DNA of 22,723 bases from an uncultured Alphaproteobacteria bacterium (GCA_910588255.1 CAJUOM010000016.1:1-22723), one strand, 5' to 3'. Shown: positions 1-8,520, counted from the first letter of the stretch. Numbers and translations are program-made. The notes: a model not told the origin generated them from the sequence alone.

Positions 1-154
1 CACGAAGCGTGAATTAGAAAGAAGACCTCACCGGAAAACTTCATTGACACCGCAGAGGTACCTATAGCGCTTTCGGAAGGCATAGAAACAATAACATAGA
101 ATTTAGTTTTTCTAAATGTTAAAATATATCTATTGGTTTACTTTGAAAAGTTTT
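1..154. other. Left-edge region of raised GC, no gene identified
   Basis: Hand count gives about 47% GC over bases 1-60, clearly above the AT-rich genes that follow. Three short overlapping frames are open here. One + frame runs from the edge to a TAG ending at base 67. A second + frame runs from about 13 to 93 without a start codon. A minus-strand frame starts at an ATG at 83 and runs 27 codons off the left edge, with no evident ribosome binding site. None gives a motif I recognise. A consensus TTGACA occurs at 44-49, but the only -10-like hexamer (63-68) is 13 bases away, too close for a normal promoter. This may be the end of a neighbouring gene or an insertion-element remnant. Confidence 0.4.
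101..117 (+). other. 6-bp AT-rich hairpin upstream of mipZ
   Basis: ATTTAG at 101-106 and CTAAAT at 112-117 are perfect inverted repeats around a 5-T loop. No T-run follows on either strand, so it is not a convincing intrinsic terminator. It lies 38 bases before the chosen mipZ start and marks the return to AT-rich sequence. It could be a leader structure or chance in AT-rich DNA. Confidence 0.3.
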
Positions 155-949
155 ATGCCAAAAAGAATTATAGTTTTTGGAAATCAAAAAGGTGGAACAG
201 GAAAGTCGACCTTAGCAATGCATTTAGTTGTTAGTTTATTGCAAAAGAATAAAAAAGTAGCAACAATAGACGTTGATGCAAGGCAGGGGACATTTTCTAG
301 ATATATAGAAAACAGAGAAATAACAAAAAGGGAAAATCCAGGGGTATTAACTCCATATCATACACCTCTTTTTGAAAGTGAAGCAGATTCTGTTTTAGAA
401 ATGAAAAAAGAAAATTTAGAAAATTTCTCGAATTTAATAAAATCATTAGACACTTTTGATTATATAGTTGTAGATACTCCTGGAAACGATAATAACCTCT
501 CACGTATTGCACATTCATTTGCAGATGTAATCATTACTCCTATGAATGAGAGTTTTATAGATCTAGACTTATTAGTTCGTATTAATGATTCTACAGAAAC
601 AACCTTAAAACCAAGTTCTTATGCGGAAATGGTTTGGAATCAGAAGAAAGAAAGAGCCATAAGAGACAAAGGAAACATAGATTGGATAGTTTTAGTCAAC
701 AGAATGTCTAATGTGGTTTCTAAAAATCGGACAGAGTTAGACAGGGTGCTTTCTGCTTTGGCGAGAAGAATTGGTTTCAGATTAGCAAAAGGGTTTAAAG
801 AACGTGTTATTTTCAGAGAACTATTTCTTTCAGGTTTAACTCTGCTTGATAGAGATATATCAGCAACGCAAACGAGTTTATCTCATATTGCAGCTCGTCA
901 GGAATTGAATGATTTATTAAAAAGTTTAAATATAACTGAAAATGATTAA
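155..949 (+). CDS. mipZ: MipZ, ParA-type division-site positioning ATPase
   Basis: MipZ forms a bipolar gradient through the partition complex and inhibits FtsZ near the poles, placing the division plane at midcell in alphaproteobacteria. The protein has 264 residues. A deviant Walker A (KGGTGKS) lies at residues 12-18, with the signature Lys12 of the ParA/MinD class. A DVDARQ stretch followed by an ENR motif is characteristic of MipZ rather than ParA. A Walker B-like IVVDTPG lies near residue 104, and the C-terminal half (DWIVLVNR, GFRLAKG, RVIFRELF, HIAARQEL) matches MipZ along its length. A longer frame opens at 116, but the family starts just before the RIIVFGN strand, so ATG 155 is preferred, with a weak GAAAAG upstream. 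The stop overlaps erpA by 8 bases. Confidence 0.93.
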   Translation: MPKRIIVFGNQKGGTGKSTLAMHLVVSLLQKNKKVATIDVDARQGTFSRYIENREITKRENPGVLTPYHTPLFESEADSVLEMKKENLENFSNLIKSLDTFDYIVVDTPGNDNNLSRIAHSFADVIITPMNESFIDLDLLVRINDSTETTLKPSSYAEMVWNQKKERAIRDKGNIDWIVLVNRMSNVVSKNRTELDRVLSALARRIGFRLAKGFKERVIFRELFLSGLTLLDRDISATQTSLSHIAARQELNDLLKSLNITEND

Positions 950-1271
950 AATATCTAAAGAAGCAGAATTAAAAATCAATGATGTATTGAAGAATAATCC
1001 TGATAAGATAGCAAGAATCATTTTGAAGAAAGGCGGATGTGCGGGAAATATATTAGCACTTATGTTAGTCAAAAAAAATTCAAATGATGAGTTTGTTGAG
1101 ATAAATAATTTAAAATTTGCTATATCAAAGGAAGCGAAAAGTTATATCAATGATATTTCAATAGAAGTAAAAAATTCTTTAGGAGTAGAAATAATCATAA
1201 GAAACTTAAGTGCAGCAACGTGTAAATGTGGAAAGTCATTTAAATATGATAGTAGCAACTTGGAACGTTAA
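942..1271 (+). CDS. erpA: A-type iron-sulfur carrier protein (ErpA/IscA/HesB family)
   Basis: A-type carriers receive Fe-S clusters from the assembly scaffold and hand them to apo-enzymes. This 109-residue protein has the three family cysteines: Cys33 in GGCAGN, and Cys94 and Cys96 in the C-terminal CKCGKSF. The usual form of the latter is CGCGxSF, so a Lys replaces the first Gly. Length is normal for the family. The start codon lies inside the last codons of mipZ (8-base overlap), and the 3' end overlaps the xth start by 26 bases, so the three genes are probably translationally coupled. Placement next to xth is a common alphaproteobacterial arrangement and favours ErpA, but sequence alone does not separate ErpA from IscA. 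The downstream Dxs is not an Fe-S enzyme, although the later MEP enzymes IspG and IspH are. Confidence 0.85.
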   Translation: MIKISKEAELKINDVLKNNPDKIARIILKKGGCAGNILALMLVKKNSNDEFVEINNLKFAISKEAKSYINDISIEVKNSLGVEIIIRNLSAATCKCGKSFKYDSSNLER

Positions 1272-2004
1272 TTCTATAAGAGCGAGAATAGAGCATTTGA
1301 CAGAATTTCTCATGACAAGACCTATCGATGTTATTTTGTTGCAAGAATTGAAATGCATGACGGAGATATTTCCAAAAGAGTATTTTGAAGATTTGGGATA
1401 TAACTGTGCGATATTTGGACAAAAGAGTTATAACGGGGTTGCGATTCTTTCAAAATATAGAGTTGAGGAGTTAAAATTTGGCAATGAAATATTCCAAAAT
1501 GATTTGCAAGCGAGATATATTGAAGCACTTATAAACGGTTATAAAATAGCATCTATATATGTTCCAAATGGCCAAGATGTTGGAGTTCCTGCTTATGATT
1601 ACAAATTAAGATTTTTAAATATTCTAAAAGATTACTTAAAAAATGAAATTACAAAGAATAAATTCATATTAGGTGGGGATTTTAATATTGCGAGATCTGA
1701 TTTAGATGTATATAATCCAAAATCTTGGAAAGGAAAAGTATGCTGCACGGATTTAGAAAGGGATTTATTTGAAGATATATTAAATTTGGGATTTGTTGAT
1801 TATCACAGAAATATTTCGGGAGATAAAGCTATTTATACATGGTGGGATTATAGGCATTTTGGATTTGTAAAGAATTATGGGCTAAGATTAGATTATATCT
1901 TGACAACGAATGATGTTTCAATTAAAAGTTGTGAAATAGCGCTTGATATTCGAGGAAAAGAACGCCCTTCTGATCATGCCCCAGTTATTATGGATATAAT
2001 ATGA
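1246..2004 (+). CDS. xth: Exodeoxyribonuclease III (AP endonuclease)
   Basis: ExoIII cleaves DNA 5' of abasic sites and removes blocked 3' ends in base excision repair. The 252-residue protein carries the whole endonuclease/exonuclease/phosphatase active site: Asn7 in WNVNS, metal-binding Glu34 in LLQELK, YNGVAI near residue 62, the VPNG loop near 106, Asp145 and Asn147 in GGDFN, YTWWDYR near 198, GLRLDYIL near 212, and the catalytic Asp243-His244 pair in PSDHAPV. A frame extends upstream to 1210, but the family begins at the MIVATWN strand, so ATG 1246 is chosen; TGGAAAG at 1229-1235 can serve as the ribosome binding site. The start lies 26 bases inside erpA, and the stop overlaps dxs through ATGA. 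Confidence 0.95.
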   Translation: MIVATWNVNSIRARIEHLTEFLMTRPIDVILLQELKCMTEIFPKEYFEDLGYNCAIFGQKSYNGVAILSKYRVEELKFGNEIFQNDLQARYIEALINGYKIASIYVPNGQDVGVPAYDYKLRFLNILKDYLKNEITKNKFILGGDFNIARSDLDVYNPKSWKGKVCCTDLERDLFEDILNLGFVDYHRNISGDKAIYTWWDYRHFGFVKNYGLRLDYILTTNDVSIKSCEIALDIRGKERPSDHAPVIMDII

Positions 2005-3800
2005 TCTTAGATTCTATTTTAAAACCATCAGATATAAAATCTTTTTCTATAGATCAACTTGAAACACTTTGTTCTGAACTAAGATCTGAAATAATTCGTT
2101 TGGTTACCCAAAATGGTGGCCATTTAGGCTCTAACCTTGGTGCGATAGAACTTATTGTTGCGATTTACTACGTTTTTGATATAGAGACTGATAAATTTCT
2201 ATTTGATGTTGGACATCAAGCATATGCTCACAAATTGCTTTCTGGAAGAAGAAAGCTTATGGAAAATTTGAGAAGATCTGGTGGAGCTTCAGGATTTCCT
2301 GACCCGTTTGAAAGTAAATATGATTATTTCATATCCGGGCATGCTTCCAATACTTTAAGTGCTGCTCTTGGAATAGCTAAAGCTCGTGATTTAAAACATG
2401 AAGATTTTAAAGTAATTTCAATATTGGGAGATGGATCTTTGAGCGGAGGGATGGTCTATGAAGCTATGAATAACATTGCTAAAACTCCGAATTTTATTGT
2501 GATTTTAAATGACAATCAAATGTCTATTTCAAAATCAGTCGGGGCTATGAGAAGTTATCTTTCTAAATTATTAGCAACACGTAGTGGACTTTCATTTCGA
2601 AAAATATTCAGTAATTTGTTATCTAGTTTTCCATCAAAGTTTTCAGGAAAATTAGAAAATTTTATAAAAAATATAATATCAGCAATCAGAGGAGGGACTA
2701 TATTTGAAGAATTTGGATTTCAATATATAGGTCCGATTGATGGACATAATTTAAGAAACCTTATAAAAATTTTTCGAAATGTTCGTGATATAGCAAATTA
2801 TAAACCTGTTTTAATTCACACAGTAACCCAAAAAGGAAAAGGGTATATTCCAGCGGAAAATGATAATACAAATTTGCATGGGGTCGATAATTCTCTTGGA
2901 GAAAAATATTCTAATGTTTTCGGGAAAAAGATCGTTGAGTTAGCTGCAAAGGATGAAAAAATAGTTTGTATTACTGCTGCTATGAAAAATGGAACAGGTT
3001 TAAATGAGTTTGCAAAAAAGTTTCCTGACAGGTTTTTCGATGTTGGAATAGCCGAGGAACATGCTGTTACATTTGCAGCTGGACTTGCAAAAGAAGGCTT
3101 AAAGCCATATGTTTGTATTTATTCCACTTTCTTGCAAAGGGCTTTTGATCAGATTTTTCATGACGTTGTATTACAAAATTTGCCAGTTAGATTTATCATA
3201 GATAAAGCTGGATTCCCAGGAAGTGATGGAAAAACACATGCTGGAATATATGATGTTTCGATGCTGCAAAATTTTTCGAATTTTATAATAATGGCTCCTT
3301 CTTCAAAATATGAACTTGAAAATATGTTGGAATTTTCTGTTAATCAAAAAAGACCATTAGCTATAAGATTTCCAAAATCGGAAGTATCAAATTTCTCTTC
3401 TGATTATAAATTTGATAGTAAATTCAGAATAATAAATGAAGGTATAAAAAATCTGATAATCTCATTTGGAGATGTTTTTAATATAATAACCGAAGCTGTA
3501 AATATATCAAAAACAAATCCGACAATCATAGATGCAGGATTTATTCAACCGTTTGATTTCGAAAGTTTTTATTATTATGCTTCGAAACATAATAAGATAA
3601 TAATTATAGAAGAAGGCATATGGGGAGGTTGTTCAAATATCATACTAGAAAAACTTCTAAGTGATAATAAAATCGATGTAGTTTCTAAAATTCGATTTTT
3701 AAATATTGAAAAAAATTTTGTTAATCACATGTCAAGAAGTGAGCAAATTAATAATTCTTCAATATCAGCTATAAACTTAGCAAAAATTTTATTAAACTGA
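2001..3800 (+). CDS. dxs: 1-deoxy-D-xylulose-5-phosphate synthase
   Basis: Dxs condenses pyruvate and glyceraldehyde 3-phosphate with thiamine diphosphate, the first step of the MEP isoprenoid pathway; the product also feeds thiamine and pyridoxal synthesis. Visible motifs are His41 in GGHLGS, GHQAYAHK at 71-78, the ThDP/Mg-binding GDGSLSGG at 143-150 with Asn172 downstream, and the C-terminal-half DVGIAEEHAVTFAAG containing the catalytic Glu. At 599 residues it is a little shorter than the usual 620-640 but has all domains, so it is probably a compact active form. The ATG overlaps the xth stop (ATGA). It is the last gene of the first block; 180 bases separate it from rpsL. No clear intrinsic terminator follows it. 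Confidence 0.96.
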   Translation: MILDSILKPSDIKSFSIDQLETLCSELRSEIIRLVTQNGGHLGSNLGAIELIVAIYYVFDIETDKFLFDVGHQAYAHKLLSGRRKLMENLRRSGGASGFPDPFESKYDYFISGHASNTLSAALGIAKARDLKHEDFKVISILGDGSLSGGMVYEAMNNIAKTPNFIVILNDNQMSISKSVGAMRSYLSKLLATRSGLSFRKIFSNLLSSFPSKFSGKLENFIKNIISAIRGGTIFEEFGFQYIGPIDGHNLRNLIKIFRNVRDIANYKPVLIHTVTQKGKGYIPAENDNTNLHGVDNSLGEKYSNVFGKKIVELAAKDEKIVCITAAMKNGTGLNEFAKKFPDRFFDVGIAEEHAVTFAAGLAKEGLKPYVCIYSTFLQRAFDQIFHDVVLQNLPVRFIIDKAGFPGSDGKTHAGIYDVSMLQNFSNFIIMAPSSKYELENMLEFSVNQKRPLAIRFPKSEVSNFSSDYKFDSKFRIINEGIKNLIISFGDVFNIITEAVNISKTNPTIIDAGFIQPFDFESFYYYASKHNKIIIIEEGIWGGCSNIILEKLLSDNKIDVVSKIRFLNIEKNFVNHMSRSEQINNSSISAINLAKILLN

Positions 3801-3886
3801 AATTATTTTAACGAAAGATTTTAAGCAAAAACATGTTGCAAAAATATCTATTATTATATTTTATAAGTGATAGAGTATTTATTTTG

Positions 3887-3914
3887 TTGACGATTGGATT
3901 ATTGAAATGATAAT
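3887..3914 (+). promoter_or_regulatory. Candidate sigma70 promoter of the ribosomal superoperon
   Basis: TTGACG (3887-3892) matches the -35 consensus at five of six positions. It is followed after 16 bases by GATAAT (3909-3914), five of six for the -10 box and preceded by T, with overlapping alternatives ATAATA and TAATAT at 17 and 18 spacing. Transcription would start near 3921, leaving a leader of about 60 nt before rpsL. This is the best promoter-like pair I found and sits in the only sizeable gap before the superoperon. No transcript data are available here. Confidence 0.6.
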
Positions 3915-3928
3915 ATTGTATACAAGGC

Positions 3929-3949
3929 TGACATTGTCGTTAAATGTCA
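3929..3949 (+). promoter_or_regulatory. 7-bp hairpin in the rpsL leader
   Basis: TGACATT (3929-3935) and AATGTCA (3943-3949) are perfect inverted repeats around the 7-base loop gtcgtta, just downstream of the predicted start of transcription. No U-run follows, so it is not a classic terminator. It could be an operator, an mRNA-stabilising structure or a protein-binding leader. In E. coli, S7 represses the str operon at the rpsL-rpsG junction, not here, so homology to that system is not implied. Confidence 0.45.
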
Positions 3950-3980
3950 TTAGTGGAAAATTTATTTTAAAAAGGGAATA

Positions 3981-4352
3981 ATGCCTACAATTAACCAATT
4001 AATCAGGTCTCCTAGGAAGTCTAGGATTGCAAGAAACAAGGTTCCTGCTTTGGAATCATGTCCTCAAAAAAGAGGAGTTTGTGCTCGTGTTTTTACGACA
4101 ACCCCTAAAAAACCTAACTCGGCTATGAGAAAAGTTGCTCGTATTCGTTTGACTAACGGTTATGAAGTTACGGGTTATATCCCTGGAGAAGGACATAATT
4201 TGCAAGAGCACTCGGTTGTTATGATTCGTGGTGGGCGTGTTAAAGACTTGCCTGGTGTTAGATATCATATAATTAGAGGAACGCTAGATACTCAAGGTGT
4301 TAAGGATAGAAAACAGGCACGTTCCAAATATGGTGCCAAAAGACCTAAATAG
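3981..4352 (+). CDS. rpsL: 30S ribosomal protein S12
   Basis: S12 (uS12) sits at the decoding centre and checks codon-anticodon geometry. Its 123 residues match the family throughout. The TPKKPNSA loop (around residue 41) and GGRVKDLPG (around residue 84) hold Lys43 and Lys88, the residues whose substitution gives streptomycin resistance; both are wild type. The Asp after Lys88 is the site of methylthiolation by RimO in other bacteria. AAAGGGA at 3971-3977 is the ribosome binding site. First gene of the 32-gene superoperon, 23 bases before rpsG. Confidence 0.98.
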   Translation: MPTINQLIRSPRKSRIARNKVPALESCPQKRGVCARVFTTTPKKPNSAMRKVARIRLTNGYEVTGYIPGEGHNLQEHSVVMIRGGRVKDLPGVRYHIIRGTLDTQGVKDRKQARSKYGAKRPK

Positions 4353-4375
4353 TTTTGTATAGGAGATTATAAAAA

Positions 4376-4846
4376 ATGGCTAGACGTAGAGCTGCTGAAA
4401 AACGAGAAATTTTAAAAGATCCGAAATATGGAGATGTGGTTGTTACAAAATTCATGAATTGTTTGATGTATGATGGCAAGAAGTCTGTTTCTGAAAGAAT
4501 TTTGTATGGGGCATTCGATAGGATTCATGGGAAAAATGGGAAAAGTTGTCTGGAATTGTTTACAGAAGCGTTAACAAATGTAAGGCCGACGTTGGAAGTC
4601 AGATCACGTCGTGTTGGCGGAGCAACATATCAAGTTCCGACAGAAGTTGCTCCGAACAGAGCTCAAGCTCTTTCTATTCGTTGGATGATAAATGCAGCAA
4701 GAGCTAGATCTGGAAAAACAATGGAAGAAAGATTGGCTGCAGAGATTTTGGATGCTGCTTCTGGGAAAGGTGCGGCTATAAAGAAAAGAGAAGATACTCA
4801 CAAAATGGCCGAAGCAAACAGGGCTTTTGCTCATTATAGATGGTAA
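4376..4846 (+). CDS. rpsG: 30S ribosomal protein S7
   Basis: S7 (uS7) starts assembly of the 30S head by binding the 3' major domain of 16S rRNA and lines the E site and mRNA exit. The 156 residues show the family N-terminus (MARRRAAEKREI), the central VRSRRVGGATYQVP beta-hairpin motif, the RALSIRW-like helix (AQALSIRWM) and a HKMAEANRAFAHYRW end. Length is standard. A TAGGAG site precedes the start. It lies between rpsL and fusA as in the str operon; only 14 bases separate its stop from the chosen fusA start. Confidence 0.98.
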   Translation: MARRRAAEKREILKDPKYGDVVVTKFMNCLMYDGKKSVSERILYGAFDRIHGKNGKSCLELFTEALTNVRPTLEVRSRRVGGATYQVPTEVAPNRAQALSIRWMINAARARSGKTMEERLAAEILDAASGKGAAIKKREDTHKMAEANRAFAHYRW

Positions 4847-4860
4847 GTTTGGGAGGATTT

Positions 4861-6933
4861 ATGAAACGCACAACGCCTATTGAGAGATATAGAAATATCG
4901 GCATAATGGCACATATAGATGCCGGAAAGACAACTACAACAGAAAGAATTTTGTATTATACTGGAAAATCTTATAAAATAGGAGAGGTTCACGAAGGTGG
5001 CGCTACTATGGACTGGATGGAACAAGAACAAGAGCGTGGGATTACTATTACTTCTGCAGCAACAACTTGTTTTTGGAAAGATCATAGAATAAATATTATA
5101 GATACACCGGGCCACGTTGATTTTACTGTTGAAGTTGAGAGAAGTCTTCGAGTTCTTGATGGCGCTATTACTGTTTTTGACGGGGTTGCTGGTGTTGAAC
5201 CTCAATCGGAGACAGTTTGGAGGCAAGCTGATAAATATAATGTTCCAAGAATTTGTTTTGTAAACAAATTAGATAGAATGGGGGCAAACTTCTTCCGTTG
5301 CGTTGATATGATTGTCGACAGATTGGGAGCAAAACCTGTTCCTTTGGCTCTTCCAATTGGTGCAGAAGCTGATTTTAAAGGAATTATCGATATTGTGATG
5401 ATGAAATCCTATATTTGGCATAATGAAGATTTAGGAGCACATTATGATATTGTAGATATTCCTGACGGTTTGAAATCTCAAGCAGAAGAATACAGACAGA
5501 AAATGCTGGATGTTATCGTAGAAGCGGATGATGCTGCTATGGAGGCTTATCTGGAAGGAAAAGAGATTTGTTTAGATTTAATTAAGAGTTGCATAAGGAA
5601 AGGAACTATTAAAGGGTTATTTGTTCCAGTTTTTTGTGGAACTGCTTTTAAAAACAAAGGAATCCAGCCTTTACTTGATGCTGTTGTAGACTATCTTCCT
5701 TCTCCGTTGGATATAGGGGAAATTCATTGTACAGAACAAAATGGAACAGAAACAACAAGAAAGCCTGATGATGCGGAACCATTCGCTGGATTAGCTTTTA
5801 AGATTATGACTGATCCATTTGTTGGAAGCATTACGTTCCTTCGAGTTTATTCGGGAATTCTTGAATCAGGGACGACAGTCTTGAATTCTGTGAAAGATAA
5901 AAACGAAAGAATAGGGCGTATGCTTTTGATGCATGCAAATAATCGAGAAGATATAAAATATGCTGCTGCTGGGGATATTGTTGCTCTCTGTGGTTTGAAA
6001 TATACAACGACTGGTGAGACCCTTTGTTCTCCAACAAAACCTGTTGTTTTAGAAAAAATGGAATTTCCAGAACCTGTTATTGAAATAGCTATTGAACCTA
6101 ATACAAAAGCTGATCAAGAAAAGATGGGTATTGCTTTGTCACGTATGGCTTCTGAGGATCCTTCTTTTAAAGTTTCTTCAGATACAGAAACGGGGCAGAC
6201 TATTATAAAAGGTATGGGAGAACTCCATCTTGAAATCAAGGTTGATATTCTAAAAAGGGAATATAAAGTTGATGCAAAGGTTGGCGCTCCTCAAGTTGCT
6301 TATAGGGAGACTATTACGAAGACGAATGAAGTTGATTATACTCATAAGAAACAATCTGGAGGAGCAGGGCAATTCGCAAGAGTTAAGATTGTTTTTGAAC
6401 GTTTAGAACCAGGTTCTGGATTTGTTTTTGATAACAAAATCGTCGGTGGCGTCGTTCCAAAAGAATATGTTCCAGGTGTCATAAAAGGTCTTCAATCAGC
6501 TATGGAAACTGGCGTTGTTGCAGGATTTCCTATGATTGACTTTAAGGCAACATTGATTGATGGGGCTTATCATGATGTTGACTCAAGTGTTTTGGCTTTT
6601 GAAATTGCTGCAAGGGCAGCATTTAGAGAGGGAATTGCAAAATGCTCTCCGAGATTACTTGAACCTATTATGAAAGTTGATGTAGTAACTCCTGAAGATT
6701 ATATGGGGGATATTATAGGAGACTTGAATAGCAGAAGAGGACAAGTTTCTGGAATGGATCAACGAGGAAATGCAAGGGAAATTTCTGCTATGGTTCCTTT
6801 GGCAAATATGTTCGGATATGTTAATATTTTACGTTCAATGAGTCAAGGAAGAGCACAGTTTTCTATGGTTTTTGATCATTACGACCAAGTTCCTCAGCAA
6901 ATAGCTGATGAAATTAAAAGCAAAATGTCGTAA
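4861..6933 (+). CDS. fusA: Translation elongation factor G
   Basis: EF-G is the GTPase that drives translocation of tRNAs and mRNA and, with RRF, ribosome recycling. The 690-residue protein has the P-loop AHIDAGKT at 17-24, the switch II motif DTPGHVD at 81-87 and NKLD at 135-138. Domains II-V follow, including the QSGGAGQFARV domain IV start and a C-terminal GYVNILRSMSQGRAQFSM segment. An upstream in-frame ATG at 4840 overlaps rpsG, but GGGAGG at 4851-4856 and family alignment point to ATG 4861. Third gene of the str block; the 44-base gap to tuf holds no terminator. Confidence 0.98.
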   Translation: MKRTTPIERYRNIGIMAHIDAGKTTTTERILYYTGKSYKIGEVHEGGATMDWMEQEQERGITITSAATTCFWKDHRINIIDTPGHVDFTVEVERSLRVLDGAITVFDGVAGVEPQSETVWRQADKYNVPRICFVNKLDRMGANFFRCVDMIVDRLGAKPVPLALPIGAEADFKGIIDIVMMKSYIWHNEDLGAHYDIVDIPDGLKSQAEEYRQKMLDVIVEADDAAMEAYLEGKEICLDLIKSCIRKGTIKGLFVPVFCGTAFKNKGIQPLLDAVVDYLPSPLDIGEIHCTEQNGTETTRKPDDAEPFAGLAFKIMTDPFVGSITFLRVYSGILESGTTVLNSVKDKNERIGRMLLMHANNREDIKYAAAGDIVALCGLKYTTTGETLCSPTKPVVLEKMEFPEPVIEIAIEPNTKADQEKMGIALSRMASEDPSFKVSSDTETGQTIIKGMGELHLEIKVDILKREYKVDAKVGAPQVAYRETITKTNEVDYTHKKQSGGAGQFARVKIVFERLEPGSGFVFDNKIVGGVVPKEYVPGVIKGLQSAMETGVVAGFPMIDFKATLIDGAYHDVDSSVLAFEIAARAAFREGIAKCSPRLLEPIMKVDVVTPEDYMGDIIGDLNSRRGQVSGMDQRGNAREISAMVPLANMFGYVNILRSMSQGRAQFSMVFDHYDQVPQQIADEIKSKMS

Positions 6934-6977
6934 AATGGTTAATATGTTGTTAAATTAATAATTATTTGGAGTAAAAA

Positions 6978-8168
6978 ATGGCAAAAGAAAAGTTTGAAAG
7001 GTTGAAGCCTCATTGTAATATAGGCACTATTGGTCACGTTGACCACGGAAAAACCACTTTGACAGCGGCTATCACGTTTGTTTTATCAAAATTAGGTAAG
7101 GCTGAAGCAAGAGCGTATGATCAGATTGATGGAGCTCCTGAAGAAAAAGCCAGAGGTATTACTATTTCAACAGCTCACGTTGAATATGAAACAGATAAAA
7201 GACACTATGCTCACGTTGACTGTCCAGGACACGCTGACTATGTTAAAAACATGATCACTGGTGCGGCTCAAATGGATGGTGCAATTTTGGTTGTTTCTGC
7301 AGCAGATGGTCCTAAACCACAAACCAGAGAACATGTTTTGTTAGCTCGTCAGGTTGGAGTTCCTGCTTTGGTTGTTTATCTAAATAAAATGGACTTGGTT
7401 GACGATCCTGAGCTTGTTGATTTAGTTGAAATGGAAGTTAGAGAATTGTTGAATTCTTATAATTTCCCAGGTGATGAAATTCCTATTATTAGAGGTTCTG
7501 CTTTAGTCGCTTTGGAATCTGGAGATAAAACTGTTGGCGAAGATTCTATTATGAAATTATTAGAAGCAATCGATAGCTATATTCCGCAACCAGAAAGAGC
7601 TGTTGATAAACCATTTTTGCTTCCAATTGAAGATGTCTTCTCTATTTCAGGACGTGGTACTGTTGTTACAGGACGTGTTGAAAGAGGCGTTATAAAAGTT
7701 GGAGAAGAAGTAGAGATTGTTGGAATTAAACCAACACAAAAAACAACAGTTACTGGTGTTGAAATGTTTAGAAAGCTTTTAGATCAAGGTGAAGCTGGAG
7801 ATAACATTGGTGTTTTGTTACGTGGAACTAAGAGGGAAGAAGTTGAAAGAGGTCAGGTTTTAGCTGCTCCTGGAACGATTACTCCACACACAGAATTTGA
7901 AGCTGAAGTTTATGTCTTGACAAAAGAAGAAGGTGGGCGTCATACTCCATTCTTTGCAAACTACAGACCTCAATTTTATTTAAGAACGACAGACGTGACA
8001 GGAACTGTTACTTTAGCTGAAGGTGTTGAGATGGTAATGCCGGGCGATAATGTGAAAATTAAAGTTGAATTAATTGCACCTATTGCTATGGAAGAAAATC
8101 TCAGATTTGCTATTCGTGAAGGTGGCAGAACTGTAGGTGCTGGTGTTGTTTCAAAGATAATAAAATAG
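6978..8168 (+). CDS. tuf: Translation elongation factor Tu
   Basis: EF-Tu carries aminoacyl-tRNA to the ribosomal A site as a GTP complex. It has 396 residues, the usual length. GHVDHGKT lies at 19-26, DCPGH at 81-85 and NKMD at 136-139. The beta-barrel domains II and III follow, with GRGTVVTGRVERG and the C-terminal FRMTDV-type segment present as LRTTDVTGTV. TTGGAG at 6966-6971 precedes the start. It closes the str block and runs into rpsJ after 29 bases without a terminator, so str and S10 are continuous. Whether a second tuf copy exists cannot be judged from this window. Confidence 0.98.
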   Translation: MAKEKFERLKPHCNIGTIGHVDHGKTTLTAAITFVLSKLGKAEARAYDQIDGAPEEKARGITISTAHVEYETDKRHYAHVDCPGHADYVKNMITGAAQMDGAILVVSAADGPKPQTREHVLLARQVGVPALVVYLNKMDLVDDPELVDLVEMEVRELLNSYNFPGDEIPIIRGSALVALESGDKTVGEDSIMKLLEAIDSYIPQPERAVDKPFLLPIEDVFSISGRGTVVTGRVERGVIKVGEEVEIVGIKPTQKTTVTGVEMFRKLLDQGEAGDNIGVLLRGTKREEVERGQVLAAPGTITPHTEFEAEVYVLTKEEGGRHTPFFANYRPQFYLRTTDVTGTVTLAEGVEMVMPGDNVKIKVELIAPIAMEENLRFAIREGGRTVGAGVVSKIIK

Positions 8169-8197
8169 TTTGTTTTTAGAAAGAGGGATTTTTTCAA

Positions 8198-8506
8198 ATG
8201 GATAGTCGTAGTATTCGAATCAGATTGAAGGCTTATGATCATAGATTGCTGGATCAATCAGTAAAAGAAATTGTCAGTGCGGCAAAAAGAACTGGTGCAG
8301 AAGTCGTAGGTCCAATCCCTCTTCCTATGCGTATAGAAAGATTTACGGTTAATCGTTCTCCTCATATAGATAAAGAATCTAGAGAGCAATTTGAAATGAG
8401 AACTCACAGAAGATTAATCGATATAAAAGATTGGTTGCCTCAGACAGTTGACGCTTTGATGAAACTTGATTTGGCGGCTGGTGTTGATGTTGAAATAAAG
8501 TTATAG
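8198..8506 (+). CDS. rpsJ: 30S ribosomal protein S10 / NusE
   Basis: S10 (uS10) belongs to the 30S head and, as NusE, links NusG and the antitermination complex to transcribing RNA polymerase. The 102-residue protein has IRIRLKAYDHRLLDQS, the GPIPLPMRIERFTVNRSPH loop and the MRTHRRLIDI segment expected of the family. GAGGGA lies about 10 bases before the ATG. It is the first gene of the S10 block. In E. coli L4 represses this operon through an rpsJ leader; here only 29 bases separate it from tuf, too little for such a leader. Confidence 0.98.
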   Translation: MDSRSIRIRLKAYDHRLLDQSVKEIVSAAKRTGAEVVGPIPLPMRIERFTVNRSPHIDKESREQFEMRTHRRLIDIKDWLPQTVDALMKLDLAAGVDVEIKL

Positions 8507-8520
8507 TTTAGAGGTTGTTT

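Noticed and set aside
44..68. Consensus TTGACA with TATAGC as a mipZ promoter
   Set aside because: The spacing is only 13 bases, outside the working range of sigma70 promoters.
4834..5226. 130-codon minus-strand frame in fusA
   Set aside because: Antisense to the conserved GTPase domain of EF-G and low-complexity in Ser/Asn; a shadow.
5250..5270. 9-bp inverted repeat AATTTGTTT/AAACAAATT in fusA
   Set aside because: It encodes the invariant FVNKLD motif with AT-rich codons; pairing is weak and explained by protein constraint.
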